A stretch of 64,000 bases of DNA from Actinobacteria bacterium UBA6100 (GTDB lineage: Bacteria > Actinomycetota > Coriobacteriia > Anaerosomatales > Anaerosomataceae). Positions within the stretch are counted from its first letter, which is position 1, and every line of letters begins with the position of its first letter. The stretch covers positions 124,001-188,000 of the forward strand of contig DIWS01000013.1 in NCBI GenBank assembly GCA_002423585.1, read 5' to 3'. Below, piece by piece: positions 14,534 through 21,886 of the stretch. The notes under the pieces were generated by a model. It was not told the DNA's origin. It worked only from the letters and a program-made list of their open reading frames with translations, and did not search any database. Both the position numbers and the translations under genes were made by a program.

Positions 14534-16225
14534 GTGGATACAACCGTTCTCATAGTCCATGACGACGCGGCGTTCTTCGAGAGCACGAGGGCCGCGCTCG
14601 TGGCCGCGATACCCGGGTGCGAGGTCCTTGGAGCGATCTCCGCGCCGCGGGCGCTGGGCATGGCGCGGCAGCACAGGCCGAGCGTGGTGATCGCTGACGG
14701 TGACCTTGAGGGCATGGATGGGTACGCGTTCACGGCGGAGCTGAAAGGCGATGCCGAGTTGGGTGCGATACCCGTGCTCATCGTCGCCAATGATCCGAGC
14801 GAAGCGAGCGCGCTCAAGGCGCGTCAGGTCGGTGCGGCCGGACACCTCCCCTCGGCGATCGACAGCGTTACCCTCGTACAGAAGGTGAGCGCGCTCACCG
14901 GCGCGACCCCTCGGGCGGCGGCCGATCCGGCAGCCACACCTACCCCGGCTGTGCCTGTGGCGCTCGTCGAGCCAGCGGGTGCCGCGGTGCAAACGCCGAT
15001 GGGCGTGCCTTCTGCCGCGTCGGCCGAGATCGCGGCGCCGCTCCCAACACCGGCTGAGGCCCCCGACTACGGGATCCCGCGGGAGCCGGCGCAGGGGTAT
15101 GGGGCACCGCAGGTGACGATCGACGCTCCGAGCGCGGTCAGGGCGCCGGCAGCCGACGTGCCGCACGTCGACGACCTGCTTCGCACGATGATCGATCTGG
15201 GCGGTTCCGACCTGCATATCACGGTCGGGAGCCCTCCCGGCATCCGTGTCCGGGGCGAGATCCAGGCGGTCGAAGGCGCGCGGATGCTGCTGCCCAAAGA
15301 TACGCAGGAGATGCTGCTCAGCCTGCTATCCGAGGAACAACGCCGTCGCTTCGAGACCGAGCTCGAGCTCGACTTCGCATACAGCATCCCGGGACTATCG
15401 CGATTCCGTACGAACGTGTTCCAGCAGCGCAACTCGATGGGCGCCGTGTTCCGCGTGATCCCTCTGAAGATCCCGACGCTGGAAGACCTGCAACTTCCGC
15501 GCGTGTGCAAGTTCCTGGCGGAGCGACCCCGCGGCATGGTGCTCGTCACCGGACCGACGGGTTCGGGTAAGTCGACCACGCTCGCCGCGATGATCGATCA
15601 CATCAACTCGACGCGACCGGTCCACATCATCACGATGGAGGACCCGATCGAGTTCATGCACAAGAACAAGCGTGCGTACGTGAATCAGCGTGAGGTGGGC
15701 GAGGACACACACTCGTTCACATCCGCGCTCAAGCGCGTGCTGCGCCAGGACCCTGACGTGATCCTTGTGGGCGAGATGCGCGACCTCGAGACGATCTCGG
15801 CGGCGCTCACGGCGGCCGAGACCGGCCACCTCGTGCTCGCGACCCTGCATACCACCGGTGGTCCGGAGACGGTCGACCGTATCATCGACGTCTTCCCGCC
15901 GCATCAGCAGCAGCAGGTCCGCATGCAGCTCTCGACCACGCTCGAGGGCGTTCTTTCACAGACGCTGCTCCGCTCGACCGACGGGCGCAGCCGTGTGATG
16001 GCGATGGAGATCATGCTGGGCATCCCGGCGATCAGCAACCTGATCCGCGAGGGCAAGACCCATCAGATGGCGACCATCATCCAAGGTGGCGCCTCGATGG
16101 GTATGCAGACACTGGACCAGCATCTCAAAGTATTGCTGCAGGCCGGCAAGATCACCTACGAAGAGGCGATCCAGAAGGCCAAGGAGCCCCGCGAGCTCGC
16201 CCAGATGGTGGGACGCAAGATCTAG
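14534..16225 (+). CDS. pilT: PilT-type retraction ATPase with N-terminal receiver-like domain
   Basis: 563 residues in three parts. Residues 1-125 form a response-regulator receiver-like domain (TTVLIVHDD, then ADGDLEGMDGY with the phosphoacceptor-type Asp), but the usual Thr/Ser and Lys switch residues appear replaced. Residues 125-215 are an Ala/Pro-rich linker. Residues 215-563 form a PilT ATPase: DLHITVGSPPGIRVRG, Walker A GPTGSGKST, Asp box ITMEDPIE, Walker B VILVGEMRD and His box TGHLVLATLHT. PilT depolymerises type IV pili. GTG 14534 is chosen because GAGGAGG (14519-14525) lies 8 nt upstream; ATG 14435 lacks a site. Normal PilT is about 350 residues, so the fusion is unusual. No other pilus genes are in view. 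Confidence 0.9.
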   Translation: MDTTVLIVHDDAAFFESTRAALVAAIPGCEVLGAISAPRALGMARQHRPSVVIADGDLEGMDGYAFTAELKGDAELGAIPVLIVANDPSEASALKARQVGAAGHLPSAIDSVTLVQKVSALTGATPRAAADPAATPTPAVPVALVEPAGAAVQTPMGVPSAASAEIAAPLPTPAEAPDYGIPREPAQGYGAPQVTIDAPSAVRAPAADVPHVDDLLRTMIDLGGSDLHITVGSPPGIRVRGEIQAVEGARMLLPKDTQEMLLSLLSEEQRRRFETELELDFAYSIPGLSRFRTNVFQQRNSMGAVFRVIPLKIPTLEDLQLPRVCKFLAERPRGMVLVTGPTGSGKSTTLAAMIDHINSTRPVHIITMEDPIEFMHKNKRAYVNQREVGEDTHSFTSALKRVLRQDPDVILVGEMRDLETISAALTAAETGHLVLATLHTTGGPETVDRIIDVFPPHQQQQVRMQLSTTLEGVLSQTLLRSTDGRSRVMAMEIMLGIPAISNLIREGKTHQMATIIQGGASMGMQTLDQHLKVLLQAGKITYEEAIQKAKEPRELAQMVGRKI

Positions 16226-16247
16226 AGGCCGAAGCGCGCTGTCGCGA

Positions 16248-16275
16248 CGGGCGGGCCTCATCAGAGACCCGCCCG
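16248..16275 (+). terminator. Terminator-like hairpin after pilT
   Basis: Stem CGGGCGGG/CCCGCCCG (16248-16255 with 16268-16275), one mismatch, 3 further pairs and an ATCA tetraloop. It separates pilT from the OsmC operon. There is no T-run, as is common in GC-rich actinobacteria. Confidence 0.6.
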
Positions 16276-16297
16276 CGCTCATTGAGAGGAGCGGACG

Positions 16298-16726
16298 ATG
16301 GACGTCGTCAACGTGAAGTGGAACGGCAAGCGGCGGTTCGTCGGCTGGGATGAGGCCGGGCATGGCCTGGTGATGGATGCGCCGGCTTCGGAGACAGCGG
16401 ATGGGAGTGGCGTCCGTCCGGTGGAGCTCGTGCTCTACGCGCTTGCCGGCTGCACCGCTATGGACGTCATCTCGATCCTTCAGAAGAAGCGTCAAACGGT
16501 CACCGACTTCGACATGGTGGTGCGCGGCGCCCAGCGTGAGGACGACTACCCCCACTACTACAAGCACATCGAGCTCGAGTACGTCGTGACCGGCATCGGC
16601 GTGAAGCCGGAAGCGGTCGAGCGCGCGATCGAACTCTCCGAGGAGAAGTACTGTTCTGTGCGGGGGATGTTCGGGCCGCAGGTGGAGGTCGTGACCAGCT
16701 ACCGTATCATCGAGACGGACCGCTAG
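16298..16726 (+). CDS. OsmC/Ohr-family protein
   Basis: 142-residue OsmC-like protein. The two redox Cys of the family are present: C52 in ALAGCTAMDVIS and C119 in EEKYCSVRGM. Family members reduce organic hydroperoxides using a small thiol or lipoyl protein as reductant; the YhfA-like branch has no firmly known substrate. It is cytosolic. GAGAGGAG lies 7-8 nt before ATG 16298. The stop codon (16724-16726) is directly followed by the GTG of the glycosyltransferase, so these genes are co-translated. Its neighbours, a BshB-like deacetylase and a BshC-like protein, suggest a link to a low-molecular-weight thiol, which is inference. Confidence 0.85.
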   Translation: MDVVNVKWNGKRRFVGWDEAGHGLVMDAPASETADGSGVRPVELVLYALAGCTAMDVISILQKKRQTVTDFDMVVRGAQREDDYPHYYKHIELEYVVTGIGVKPEAVERAIELSEEKYCSVRGMFGPQVEVVTSYRIIETDR

Positions 16727-17434
16727 GTGACCGCAGCCCGCATGCCGGTGGTGGTCCTGCCGGTGTACAACGAGGGCGCGACCGTCTCAGACGTCCTGGA
16801 TGCCGTGCGGCGCGTGTTCGACGGCACGGTGATCGTCGTCGACGACGGCTCGTCGGACGGCACGGCAGCCGCGCTCTCCCTGCGTGACGACATCGAAGTG
16901 ATCACGCACGCGACGAACGCCGGATACGGCCGTGCGCTCATTGACGGGTTCGCACGCGCGCTCGCTGACGGCGCCGATGCGGTCGTGACGATGGACTGCG
17001 ACGGCCAGCACGAGCCGGAGCACATCCCGGAGTTCCTCGCGGCGCTCGGCGGTTGCGACGTCGCCTCGGGCAGCAGGTACCTGGCCGAGAGCGAGGTGCT
17101 CGGCAGCGCGCCGCCCTCGCGCCAGGACGTGAATCGGCGGGTCACATCCGTGATCAACGAGGTCACGGGATGGTCGCTCACCGACGCGTTCTGCGGGTTC
17201 AAGGCCTACCGTGCGAGCGCGCTACGGGCGATGCGGCTCACCGAACCGGGCTATGCCATGCCGCTGGAGTTGTGGGCGCAGGCACACAGGAACGGACTGT
17301 GTGTGGTGGAACTGCCGGTCGCGCGAATCTACTTCGATGGCGACCGATCCTTCGGCCAGGACCTCGACGATCCCGAGCATCGGCTTGGGTACTATCTGCG
17401 GGTGTGGGAACGCGCACTCGAATGGGAGGCCTAG
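16727..17434 (+). CDS. Family 2 glycosyltransferase (dolichyl-phosphate mannosyltransferase-like)
   Basis: 235 residues with the GT-A fold of family 2: VVLPVYNEGATVSDVLDAV, VVDDGSSDGT and TMDCDGQHEPEHI, which carries the D-x-D-type metal and nucleotide site. CGFKAYRASALRAM is typical of DPM/GtrB-like acceptor regions. There is no membrane segment, so it is a soluble or peripheral enzyme. It would transfer a sugar from an NDP-sugar or similar donor to a lipid phosphate or small acceptor. GTG 16727 abuts the OsmC stop, and its own stop abuts the next ATG, so it sits inside a tight operon. It is not a GT4 enzyme such as BshA. Confidence 0.83.
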   Translation: MTAARMPVVVLPVYNEGATVSDVLDAVRRVFDGTVIVVDDGSSDGTAAALSLRDDIEVITHATNAGYGRALIDGFARALADGADAVVTMDCDGQHEPEHIPEFLAALGGCDVASGSRYLAESEVLGSAPPSRQDVNRRVTSVINEVTGWSLTDAFCGFKAYRASALRAMRLTEPGYAMPLELWAQAHRNGLCVVELPVARIYFDGDRSFGQDLDDPEHRLGYYLRVWERALEWEA

Positions 17435-18115
17435 ATGGCGGACGTCGTCTGTGTCGGGGCGCACCCCGACGACGTGGAGATCGGCATGGGCGGCACCGTG
17501 GCAGCACTCGCGGCACGCGGCACCGACGTCCTGATCGTGGATCTCACCGATGGCGAGCCCACGCCGCACGGCACCCACGAGCGCCGCATGGCCGAGGCCG
17601 CCGAGGCGGCGCGCCTGCTCGGCTGCCGGAGGGTCACGCTCGACCTGCCGAACCGCTACCTGTTCGACAGCGTCGAGGCTCGTACCGCGCTTGCGGAGGT
17701 CCTGCGCGCCGAGCGACCGTCGGTGATCTTCGCGCCGTATCCCGAGGACGCGCACCCGGACCATCTCGCCGCCTCGAGGATCGCCGAGGCGGCCCGGTTC
17801 TACGCCAAGCTCACCAAGACAGAGATGACCGGCGAACCGCACTACGCCGCGCGCGTCTACCGCTACATGGCGGTCCACCTGCGGCTCGTCCGCGAGCCCA
17901 CGTTCCTCTCGGACATCACCGCGACGTTGCCAGCCAAACTCGCCGCGCTCGACGCCTACCGGTCGCAGTTCGGGGAGAACCCCGCAAACGCCGAGATCAT
18001 CGGCCTCATGGAGCAGACCGCGCACATGTGGGGCGGTATCGGGCGCGTGGGTGCGGCCGAGCCGTTCTTCGCCCTCGAGCCGCCGGTGGTGCGCTCGGTG
18101 CTGGAACTCCTGTAG
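17435..18115 (+). CDS. LmbE/PIG-L deacetylase, BshB1-like
   Basis: 226 residues of the zinc-dependent N-acetylglucosaminyl deacetylase family. Metal-binding AHPDD occurs in VGAHPDDVEIGMGG at the N-terminus, and the second His motif is in EDAHPDHLAASR. DLTDGEPTPHGTHERR and AKLTKTEM match the BshB1 branch, which removes acetyl from GlcNAc-malate in bacillithiol synthesis. Related enzymes act in mycothiol synthesis or on other GlcNAc conjugates. ATG 17435 directly follows the glycosyltransferase stop. The next gene resembles BshC, which raises the bacillithiol possibility, but no BshA-type enzyme is in the window. Confidence 0.82.
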   Translation: MADVVCVGAHPDDVEIGMGGTVAALAARGTDVLIVDLTDGEPTPHGTHERRMAEAAEAARLLGCRRVTLDLPNRYLFDSVEARTALAEVLRAERPSVIFAPYPEDAHPDHLAASRIAEAARFYAKLTKTEMTGEPHYAARVYRYMAVHLRLVREPTFLSDITATLPAKLAALDAYRSQFGENPANAEIIGLMEQTAHMWGGIGRVGAAEPFFALEPPVVRSVLELL

Positions 18116-18122
18116 GCCGGCA

Positions 18123-19673
18123 GTGACCGTCCACGAGCGTCAGCGGCCACCTGCGGGACACGGTGAGGTGTTGTGTTCGCCGCGTTTCACGCAGTGGCAC
18201 GGTCTCCTGCAGCAAACGGCAGCGGCCGTCGGCACGTGGCCGGATGAGGTCCGCGCATTGCGCGATCAGGCGCGTGCCGAGACGGTGTCCGAGGCCGAGC
18301 GCTTCTCGGCCGACATAGGATTGCCTTTCGTGCCGTGGCGAGAGGGCGGCCCCATTGTGATGACGGGTCACCAGCCGGAGCTCTATCACCCCGGTGTGTG
18401 GGTGAAAGACTTCCTGGTCGACCGGCTCGCCGGGGAAGCGGCCGCGCTCGGCCTCGATCTGGTGGTCGACGCCGACACGTGCGACCGGGTGACCCTGCGC
18501 GTCCCGCGTCTCGGGCCGGGGGCCGGCATCCACGAGATCGTGCTGGCCGAAGGCGTCGCCACTGCGGCGTACGTGCAGTGGCCGGTGCCGGGTGCGGCCG
18601 CGCGGGATGCGTTCCGAACCGAGGGTCTCGAGGCGCTCAGCGCCTTACCCGCGCCGGCGCTCGCGCGGCACTTCGGCGCGTTCTGCGACTGCCTCGACCG
18701 GGCCGCCGGTCGCTCGACTGATCTCGGGATGCTCATGACGGCCGCGCGCCGCTGCTACGAGGCCCCGGCGGAGACGGCGTACCTCGAGGTGCGGGCCTCC
18801 GCGCAGTGCCGGCTCTCCTCGTACCGCGCCTTCGCCGGGTCGCTCCTCGCGGACGCCCCGCGGGTGCGCGATGTCGTGAACGCGGCGCTCGCCGACTACC
18901 GCGCGCGCACGGGGACGCGGTCAGCCGCACAGCCGTTCCCCGATCTGGCCGAGGAAGACGGCGCCGTCGAGGCCCCGTTCTGGCTGCTGCGCAACGGTCG
19001 CCGGGATGCCGTGAGCGTGCGCCCGGACGGCACGCTGCTGGCGGGTGGGGAGGCGCTCTGCTGGCTCGGTGCCACCGCGGGGTCGGCCGCACGTGCGCTC
19101 GTCGAGCACGACCTTCTGCTCGCGCCGCGTGCGCTCACGCTCACGCTATTCCAGCGCATCTTCGTCGCCGACCTGTTCGTGCACGGTACCGGTGGCGGTC
19201 GCTACGATCGGGTGACGGACGCGGTCATCAGGGAGTACTACGGCATCGAGCCGCCGCCGTTCGCTATCGCATCGATGACGCTCCTACTGCCGCTCGGCGG
19301 CCATATCGTGAGCGAGGAGGACGTGGCCCGCGCCGAGCGTCGCCTTCAGCGCTTCGAGCACAATCCCGATGCGATGCTCGCCGAGGTCGAGTTCGATACG
19401 GTGGCCGAGCGCGGGAACGCCGAGGCGCTCGCACGTGCCAAGGCGGAGGCGGTGGCGGCCATCGCCGCGCCGGACGCCGACCGGAAGTCGCTCGGCGCGG
19501 CAATCCGTGCGATCAACGCCGAACTCGCCGAGCTGCTCGAGCCGGTGGGTCGGGAGCTTCGTGCCGCGCTGGCGCAGGTCCGGGCCGAGCGAGAGGGCTC
19601 CGCGGTGCTGACCGATCGCACGTACCCGTACTGTCTGTGGGACCCCCGGGAGGTCGCTGACAAGGTGCGGTAG
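18123..19673 (+). CDS. Uncharacterised BshC-like protein
   Basis: 516 residues, soluble. The N-terminal part has VMTGHQPELYHPGVWVKDF, comparable in position and pattern to the G-Q-Q-P-G-L segment of BshC cysteine ligases, and the C-terminal third is an Ala/Glu-rich helical segment as in BshC. A central VHGTGGGRYDRVTDAVI-REYYGIEPP stretch resembles a group of uncharacterised proteins from other phyla. BshC-like length (about 530) fits. GTG 18123 follows the deacetylase stop by 7 nt; the longer frame from 18051 overlaps that gene and is less likely. Function is unproven: addition of cysteine or another amino acid to a GlcN conjugate is a hypothesis from context. Confidence 0.62.
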   Translation: MTVHERQRPPAGHGEVLCSPRFTQWHGLLQQTAAAVGTWPDEVRALRDQARAETVSEAERFSADIGLPFVPWREGGPIVMTGHQPELYHPGVWVKDFLVDRLAGEAAALGLDLVVDADTCDRVTLRVPRLGPGAGIHEIVLAEGVATAAYVQWPVPGAAARDAFRTEGLEALSALPAPALARHFGAFCDCLDRAAGRSTDLGMLMTAARRCYEAPAETAYLEVRASAQCRLSSYRAFAGSLLADAPRVRDVVNAALADYRARTGTRSAAQPFPDLAEEDGAVEAPFWLLRNGRRDAVSVRPDGTLLAGGEALCWLGATAGSAARALVEHDLLLAPRALTLTLFQRIFVADLFVHGTGGGRYDRVTDAVIREYYGIEPPPFAIASMTLLLPLGGHIVSEEDVARAERRLQRFEHNPDAMLAEVEFDTVAERGNAEALARAKAEAVAAIAAPDADRKSLGAAIRAINAELAELLEPVGRELRAALAQVRAEREGSAVLTDRTYPYCLWDPREVADKVR

Positions 19674-19756
19674 CGCGCCGCGCCGCGGGTGCTATCATGT
19701 ACCGCACCGCCCCGTGACGGGTGCGGTACGCCTGTCACGTGGAAAGGATTCACATC

Positions 19757-19933
19757 ATGGGTAAGCCGGTTGTCGATCCCGATCTGTGCACCGCCTGCGG
19801 CATCTGCGTCGACGAGTGTCCCACCAGCGCTCTCGACCTTGAGGACACCGCCGTTCTCGCCCGTCCGGATGACTGCACCGAGTGCGGCACCTGCGCCGAC
19901 GTGTGCCCGAACGAGGCCATCGTCCTCAAGTAG
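19757..19933 (+). CDS. 2[4Fe-4S] ferredoxin
   Basis: 58-residue bacterial-type ferredoxin with two cluster motifs C-x2-C-x2-C-x3-C: CTACGICVDECP and CTECGTCADVCP. It is a soluble low-potential electron carrier. ATG 19757 has GAAAGGA 8 nt upstream; the ATG at 19721 has none. It is monocistronic, with a strong terminator after it. Possible partners include Rnf (26879-31898) and other ferredoxin-linked oxidoreductases, though the sequence alone does not show which. Confidence 0.95.
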   Translation: MGKPVVDPDLCTACGICVDECPTSALDLEDTAVLARPDDCTECGTCADVCPNEAIVLK

Positions 19934-19952
19934 TGCACGCTGCATGATCACA

Positions 19953-19986
19953 GAAGGGCCGGACCCCCGAAGGGATCCGGCCCTTT
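19953..19986. terminator. Bidirectional terminator between ferredoxin and plsY
   Basis: Stem of 10 bp plus a G-T pair (GAAGGGCCGGA at 19953-19963, TCCGGCCCTTT at 19976-19986) with a 12-nt loop. It has T's on the 3' side of the plus strand and A's mirrored for the minus strand. Confidence 0.82.
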
Positions 19987-20001
19987 CTGGTGAGCGCTTC
20001 G

Positions 20002-20724
20002 CTAACCCCGCGGGCCGCCGCGGTCGTTGATGTAGAACCTGGGCTCCTCGCCCCGGAGCAGTCCCATGAAGCGCTTGTGATGCGCGATGTACACGACGAC
20101 GCCCATCAGAAGCGCGAACGCCCAGTCGGGGGACCGCACGAGCACCGCGGTGACCGGCAGCGTGGCCGCGGCGATCACCTGGCCGGCCATCATGTAGCGG
20201 GTGACGGCGATCGTCGTGAGCCCGATCACCACGACTGCGACGAAGTATCGCCAGTCGTAAGCGAGCAGTGCTCCGGCGCCAGTGGACAGCCCCTTGCCCG
20301 TGCGGCCGAACCGGCCCTTGATGAGCGCCATCCACACCGAGTAGTTGTGTCCCACGACGGCTCCGGCTACGGCGGCCATCGGCACGAGCACCAGCCAGGG
20401 GCGCGCCAGATCGCCGGAGCTCGCCGCGATGCCGAGCGGGGTGAGAACCGTGCCGAGCGCGAAGTACTTGGCGATGGCCACCGGAACCGCGCCCTTGAGG
20501 ATGTCGGCGAGCATCGCCACGGTGAACCATCCCCAGGATCCGGTCGTGCGACGCACGTTCATGGCGCCGACGTTACCCGTGCCATGGGTGGTGACATCCT
20601 CACCGCTCACAAGCCGCACTATCGTGTAGGCCCATGGGGTCGAGCCGATGGCGTACGCGGCGACCGCGGTCCCGACAATGATCAGAGCCGATCTGGCGTC
20701 GAATCCCGCGAAGAAGTCACTCAT
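20002..20724 (-). CDS. plsY: Acyl-phosphate:glycerol-3-phosphate acyltransferase PlsY
   Basis: 240-residue polytopic membrane enzyme that acylates glycerol-3-phosphate with acyl-phosphate, the first step of phospholipid synthesis. Family motifs: YAIGSTPWAY in the first helix, THGTGNVGAMNVRR (glycerol-phosphate loop), VVGHNYSVW and a G-rich RTGKGLSTGAGALL. About six hydrophobic segments are visible. Loop 3 (KGRFGRTGKG) is slightly longer than the usual KGGKG, a mild divergence. It starts 7 nt after the lipid-kinase gene stop, so both are one unit. Name is confident; detailed activity is inferred from family. Confidence 0.88.
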   Translation of the reverse strand: MSDFFAGFDARSALIIVGTAVAAYAIGSTPWAYTIVRLVSGEDVTTHGTGNVGAMNVRRTTGSWGWFTVAMLADILKGAVPVAIAKYFALGTVLTPLGIAASSGDLARPWLVLVPMAAVAGAVVGHNYSVWMALIKGRFGRTGKGLSTGAGALLAYDWRYFVAVVVIGLTTIAVTRYMMAGQVIAAATLPVTAVLVRSPDWAFALLMGVVVYIAHHKRFMGLLRGEEPRFYINDRGGPRG

Positions 20725-20731
20725 TCGGCGA

Positions 20732-21631
20732 TCATCCCTTCGGGACGACGCACTCGATGGCGCCCGGCAGGATCGAGATCTCGAAGCGACGGCTGACCAT
20801 CACCTCGCCGTCCAGCTGTGCGGGCATCGGTTCGGCACTCTCGATCACGATCGAACGGCGACGAGACATCGTGACCACTTTGAACTTCGTGTGCTTGCCG
20901 AAGACGACGAAGGGGAGCCGGACGAGCGCGGCGGGAAGCGACAGCGGATCGATGGTGCAGACCTCGAGCAGGCCGTCGTCGGGCACCGCATCCGGCGTGA
21001 TGAAGAAACCGCCGCCGTAGGTGGGCCCGATGGTTGCCGCCACGATGAGGAGGTCGTCCTCGATGGGCTCCTCATCGTCCCAGGAGATGTGGACGTGGTG
21101 TGGGTAGAGCTCGTGGAAGAGCACGTGGAGCAGCGCGGTCAGGTACAGCCACAGCCCGGATCGCTTGGTGGTGGCCTTGTACTCGACTGCTTTGGCGGTG
21201 ACCCGCGCATCCAGGCCCGCCGCGAATGAGTTGTTGAAGTACAGGCCGTTGCACAGCCCGATATCGAATCTGCGGCGCACACCGGCGGCGAGCACGAGGG
21301 TGGCGTCAGCGATGTCGATGGGCACGCCGAGCGTGCGCCTCGTGTCGTTGCCACTGCCTGTGGGGATGAGTCCGAGCGCCGGGCGGTCACCTTCAGGCCT
21401 GCGCATGATCCCGTTGAGCACCTCGTGGACGGTCCCGTCTCCGCCGACCGCCACCAGCAGGTCGTAGCCCGTGGCCTCCTCGGCGATCTGCGCGGCGCTC
21501 CCCATGCCCGTGGTGAGCACGAGGTCGTGCGGCACGCTTTGGAGCAGCTGCTCGATGGCCGGCACGAGTGTCGCGGTCTCACCATGCCTGGCGGCCGGGT
21601 TGACGATGAGGAGCATTCTGCCGAGGGTCAT
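20732..21631 (-). CDS. Diacylglycerol kinase-family lipid kinase (DgkB/YegS-like)
   Basis: 299 residues with the DAGK catalytic fold: LLIVNPAARHG at the N-terminus, VAVGGDGTVHEVLNGIM (the G-G-D-G-T nucleotide motif), LIPTGSGNDTRR and NNSFAAGLDA. It phosphorylates diacylglycerol or a related lipid with ATP, recycling lipids for the phospholipid pathway. That fits the downstream plsY gene. ATG 21631 is taken as start; ATG 21616 is a possible alternative. It is a soluble or membrane-associated protein. Confidence 0.88.
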   Translation of the reverse strand: MTLGRMLLIVNPAARHGETATLVPAIEQLLQSVPHDLVLTTGMGSAAQIAEEATGYDLLVAVGGDGTVHEVLNGIMRRPEGDRPALGLIPTGSGNDTRRTLGVPIDIADATLVLAAGVRRRFDIGLCNGLYFNNSFAAGLDARVTAKAVEYKATTKRSGLWLYLTALLHVLFHELYPHHVHISWDDEEPIEDDLLIVAATIGPTYGGGFFITPDAVPDDGLLEVCTIDPLSLPAALVRLPFVVFGKHTKFKVVTMSRRRSIVIESAEPMPAQLDGEVMVSRRFEISILPGAIECVVPKG

Positions 21632-21686
21632 CCGGGGCCGCCTGTCGTCGCGGGTGTTGGGGGTAGGATAGCGGGCGCAGACACGG

Positions 21687-21716
21687 TTGGAAACAGGGCG
21701 TATGCTGTGCTACTGT
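21687..21716 (+). promoter_or_regulatory. Promoter of tRNA-Arg
   Basis: TTGGAA at 21687-21692 and TACTGT at 21711-21716 with an 18-bp spacer. The tRNA 5' end at 21738 lies 22 bp after the -10 box, the expected leader length. Confidence 0.6.
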
Positions 21717-21737
21717 TCACGGGCGGTCGACCCCTTC

Positions 21738-21813
21738 GCCCTCTTAGCTCAGGGGATAGAGCGTCTGCCTCCGGAGCAGAAGGTCGTAGGTTCGAATCCT
21801 ACAGAGGGCACCA
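21738..21813 (+). tRNA. tRNA-Arg(CCG)
   Basis: Full cloverleaf. Acceptor stem GCCCTCT (21738-21744) pairs with AGAGGGC (21803-21809), the discriminator is A and CCA is encoded (21811-21813). The anticodon stem TCTGC/GCAGA encloses the loop CTCCGGA, giving anticodon CCG, which reads CGG. The T-arm contains GTTCGAATC. Confidence 0.97.
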
Positions 21814-21824
21814 TCGCACTGACA

Positions 21825-21864
21825 CGAGAGGCCGGTACGTCGAAGGTGACGTATCGGCCTCTCG
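21825..21864. terminator. Bidirectional terminator between tRNA-Arg and the EF-G-like gene
   Basis: 17-pair stem with one G-T wobble (5' arm 21825-21841, 3' arm 21848-21864) and a 6-nt loop. It serves two convergent transcripts. Confidence 0.78.
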
Positions 21865-21886
21865 CTTACATCACGAGGTGTGGCAG

